Shown here in pieces: positions 62,004 to 64,000 of a stretch of 64,000 bases of DNA. This DNA is from Tunturiibacter gelidiferens (GTDB lineage: Bacteria > Acidobacteriota > Terriglobia > Terriglobales > Acidobacteriaceae), in assembly GCF_014201335.1 (NCBI RefSeq), contig NZ_JACHEB010000003.1, positions 434,001 to 498,000 of the forward strand. The letters run 5' to 3'. Numbering within the stretch: position 1 is the stretch's first letter; each line of letters starts with the position of its first letter. A model generated the notes under the pieces. It made no database searches. It was not told the origin of the DNA and saw only the letters and a list, made by a program, of their open reading frames with translations. The position numbers and the translations under genes were made by a program.

Positions 62004-62924
62004 ATGGCTGAGCCGGATAAGAAATTTGAGGGAGAACAGGTTGAGGTGACCGCGGATACGCCGCTGATTGAGAGCGTGTCGGAAGATGTGTCAGCGGAGG
62101 TGGGCGACTTTATTCAGCAGGCGGCTCAGCAGAACGAGGCGGCTGCGGACGCTTTGCCGGATGTGAAGAATAAACCTGGACCGTATATCTCGTTCGAGCA
62201 TGTGTACAAGTCGTTCGGCGAGTTTGTGGTGCTGGAGGACGTGAGCTTCTTTGTCTATCCGGGTGAGACGCTGTGCATTCTCGGACGAAGCGGTGTGGGT
62301 AAGTCGGTTTCGCTGCAGATGCTGCTGGGTTTTTTGAAGCCGGATAAAGGAATGATCAAGGTCGCGGGGGAGAATATCTGTGGCTTCAAGGAGAGAGAGT
62401 TACAAGAGATTCGGCGGAAGGTGACGATGGTCTTTCAGAATGGAGCGTTGTTCGACTCGATTACGGTGGGGGAGAATGTCGCTTTTCCGATGCGCGAGCG
62501 CGGAGAGATGGCGGAAGACCAGATACTGCAGGTGGTGAAGGGTTTGCTGGAGATGGTGGGTGTGGCGGGGATGGAAAGCCTGCTGCCATCTGACTTATCG
62601 ACCGGGATGAAACGGTCGATTGCGATTGCGCGGGCATTGGCGTCGCAACCCGAGGCGGTGCTGTACGACGAGCCTACAACTATGGTGGACCCTCTGATGG
62701 CACATCTTCTTGGAGACTTAATCGAACGGCTAAAACAGCAGCTGCACCTGACCAGTATCGTCGTGACGCATGATATGCGGCTGGCGAAGAAACTGGCCGA
62801 TCGAGTTGTGTTTTTGAGTGCAGGGAAGGCGATTTTCTTTGGAACGATGGGAGAGATGGAGCAAAGTCAGGATCCGATCCTTCAGGAGTTCCTGGCGCTT
62901 GACGAGTTGGTTACCCCGGTCTAG
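62004..62924 (+). CDS. MlaF/Mkl-type ABC transporter ATPase
   Basis: Start at the ATG at 62004 with GGAG 8 nt upstream. 306 residues. An acidic Ala/Glu-rich N-terminal extension (about 1-50) is followed by an ATPase domain with LCILGRSGVGKSVSLQMLLGFL (Walker A), VTMVFQNGALFDSITVGENVAFPM (Q-loop, typical of MlaF), LSTGMKRSIAIARAL (signature), AVLYDEPTTMVDPL (Walker B) and VTHD. MlaF powers phospholipid traffic between the two membranes. The permease and MlaD-type partners are not in the window. Confidence 0.9.
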   Translation: MAEPDKKFEGEQVEVTADTPLIESVSEDVSAEVGDFIQQAAQQNEAAADALPDVKNKPGPYISFEHVYKSFGEFVVLEDVSFFVYPGETLCILGRSGVGKSVSLQMLLGFLKPDKGMIKVAGENICGFKERELQEIRRKVTMVFQNGALFDSITVGENVAFPMRERGEMAEDQILQVVKGLLEMVGVAGMESLLPSDLSTGMKRSIAIARALASQPEAVLYDEPTTMVDPLMAHLLGDLIERLKQQLHLTSIVVTHDMRLAKKLADRVVFLSAGKAIFFGTMGEMEQSQDPILQEFLALDELVTPV

Positions 62925-63172
62925 GAATTGTGCTCAAGATGCACGTTTTCTGGCTAAATCGAGTCCAGTGAATGCTTATTTAGATGATGCAAAGTGTTGC
63001 AGTACCTGTTGCCAAGCCCTTGTCTGAGACGTATGCTCGAAATAACACCAGTAATTCAAGTGACCCGCAGAAACTGTAGCGATTTGTTTTTTGATCGGCG
63101 GTATTCCTGAGCTTCGGTTCAGGCATCCTACCGACTTAAGGCCCAGGATTTATGAGTTGAAAGGCGTTCGCT
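62925..63172. other. Intergenic 248 nt with UUCG hairpin
   Basis: No gene. CCTGAGC-TTCG-GTTCAGG (63106-63123) forms a 7-bp stem (one G-U) closed by a UUCG tetraloop, without a T tract, 50 nt before the next start. It could be part of the leader of the next gene. Confidence 0.4.
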
Positions 63173-64000
63173 ATGGCGACACCGGATTATCTGCAGCAGG
63201 TCATTGTCTCAGAGAGAAAATTCGCGGGCAATGGAAGACGCGCGTCGAGAGCTAGCGGCGTATTCCGCAGGCCATCGATCACGAGTACGGTCTGGGCGTC
63301 CCTTGATCTTGTGACGGTGGTGATTGCTGCGCTCATGGCCTTGCGGTTTCGTGTACAGCCGCCTGCTGATGTCTCTACTCTGCGTGTGTTGCCGCACCTC
63401 ATCAAATCTTCTCCCAATCTTTTGCCCTTCTACATCGGCTGGTATGGGATCTGTCTGATCTTCTTTACGCGGTCGTATAACCTGTACGGAACGATTCAGC
63501 ACCATAGCGCGTTACATGAACAGAGGATGACGATTCAAGCCTCGTTGACTTCGGGGCTGCTCTTGTGTGGGACGCTTTACCTGTCGAGTGGCGAGGCGAT
63601 CTCGCGGATCGTGGTTGCGTTGATGGTGTTGTTTACGACGGTGATGCTGTGCCTGCGGCGCGCGTTGTGGCGGCGGATGGTCTACCGGCGATTCCGTGCG
63701 GGGATCGAGACGCGAAATGTTTTGATCGTGGGAGCAGGGCGTGTTGGGCATGCTCTGAGGAACCACATCGACACACTGCAGCACCTGGGATTTCGCTTCA
63801 AGGGCTTTGTTGCCTTGACCGAACGCGAGGCTGAGTCCGGCAATGCGGACGTGGTGGGGGATGTGCGGAACTGCTTGTCGCTGGCGCGGTCACTGTTTGT
63901 GGATGAGATCTTCTTTTCTGTTCCGGCTGAAGAGAAGATGGTCATCAGCATGGTAGAGGAAGCCCGGATAGCGGGTATCGATGTCCGTGTGGTTCCGGAT
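63173..64000 (+). CDS. Polyprenyl glycosylphosphotransferase (WcaJ/WbaP type), partial
   Basis: Open from the ATG at 63173 (AAAGG upstream) to the window end, 276 codons. MATPDYLQQVIVSERKFAGN starts the protein. Four hydrophobic segments (about 43-58, 85-100, 125-140 and 147-160) come next, then the Rossmann-like CoA-binding-type domain TRNVLIVGAGRVGHALRNHI and VDEIFFSVPAEE. The catalytic sugar-transferase domain would lie beyond 64000. The enzyme starts exopolysaccharide synthesis by moving a sugar-phosphate to undecaprenyl phosphate. Confidence 0.88.
   Translation, partial: MATPDYLQQVIVSERKFAGNGRRASRASGVFRRPSITSTVWASLDLVTVVIAALMALRFRVQPPADVSTLRVLPHLIKSSPNLLPFYIGWYGICLIFFTRSYNLYGTIQHHSALHEQRMTIQASLTSGLLLCGTLYLSSGEAISRIVVALMVLFTTVMLCLRRALWRRMVYRRFRAGIETRNVLIVGAGRVGHALRNHIDTLQHLGFRFKGFVALTEREAESGNADVVGDVRNCLSLARSLFVDEIFFSVPAEEKMVISMVEEARIAGIDVRVVPD

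Overview
The window looks like chromosomal DNA of an Acidobacteriota bacterium, most likely family Acidobacteriaceae (Edaphobacter/Granulicella/Terriglobus group). This is inferred, not proven. The grounds are: high-GC coding sequence; a single-polypeptide LptF-LptG permease; a DUF3309 mini-protein; Ala/Pro/Gln-rich lipoproteins; many short dispersed palindromes; and an NtrC/NtrB pair in a flagellated diderm. About 60 protein genes are supported. No rRNA, tRNA or CRISPR array was seen.

Layout. 1-3361 (minus): VOC protein, RdgB, a P-loop ATPase, a Met-rich secreted protein and a small Cys-rich secreted protein, then Ogt (3440-3988). 4208-9170 is a flagellar block: motB-motA-flbD leftward and fliC-fliD-fliS rightward. 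It has a near-consensus sigma-28 promoter before fliC and a near-perfect sigma-54 promoter before fliD. 9314-12812: ABC exporter, FKBP prolyl isomerase, and an ArsR/SRPBCC pair with a leaderless-looking promoter inside its operator. 12851-13217 is a 167-bp tandem repeat, followed by the fused LptFG permease. 15915-19495: response regulators, GNAT, MarC and a histidine kinase. 19539-20467: an M28 peptidase split by a frameshift. 20493-30760: HipA-like kinase with DUF3037, a duplicated-domain DUF3011 protein, fatty acid desaturase, ManA, IclR, peroxiredoxin-like protein, dienelactone hydrolase, a HerA/YjgR ATPase, Fur and DUF3309.

32110-34202 is an AT-rich island just behind ffh. It encodes a complete retron: promoter, candidate msr-msd RNA, a nucleoside-deoxyribosyltransferase-like effector and a retron reverse transcriptase, overlapping ATGA-style. 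The organisation matches Retron-Eco1/Ec86 (type II-A), and it is the clearest anti-phage system here. To its right lie ffh, a POTRA protein flanked by direct repeats, xerD and xerC (xerC carries an in-frame palindrome), a gene remnant and a membrane acyltransferase.

41344-48505: two lipoproteins, a cupin, a rhodanese, an NtrC-type sigma-54 activator with its kinase, and a two-domain cupredoxin. 48622-56867: SecA, DUF4232, DUF4239, a SpoIIE phosphatase, and an EmrB-type exporter divergent from MarR across a 43-bp perfect palindrome containing both start codons. 56917-64000: a secreted protein of unknown role, methyltransferase, DUF488, cupin, M20 dipeptidase, MobA, an MlaF-type ATPase and the start of a polyprenyl glycosylphosphotransferase.

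How the parts may connect: the sigma-54 activator at 43253 is a candidate (inference only) for driving the sigma-54 promoter of fliD. Several genes (arsR, the GNAT at 27837, the dienelactone hydrolase) have a -10 box 6-7 nt before ATG, suggesting leaderless mRNAs.
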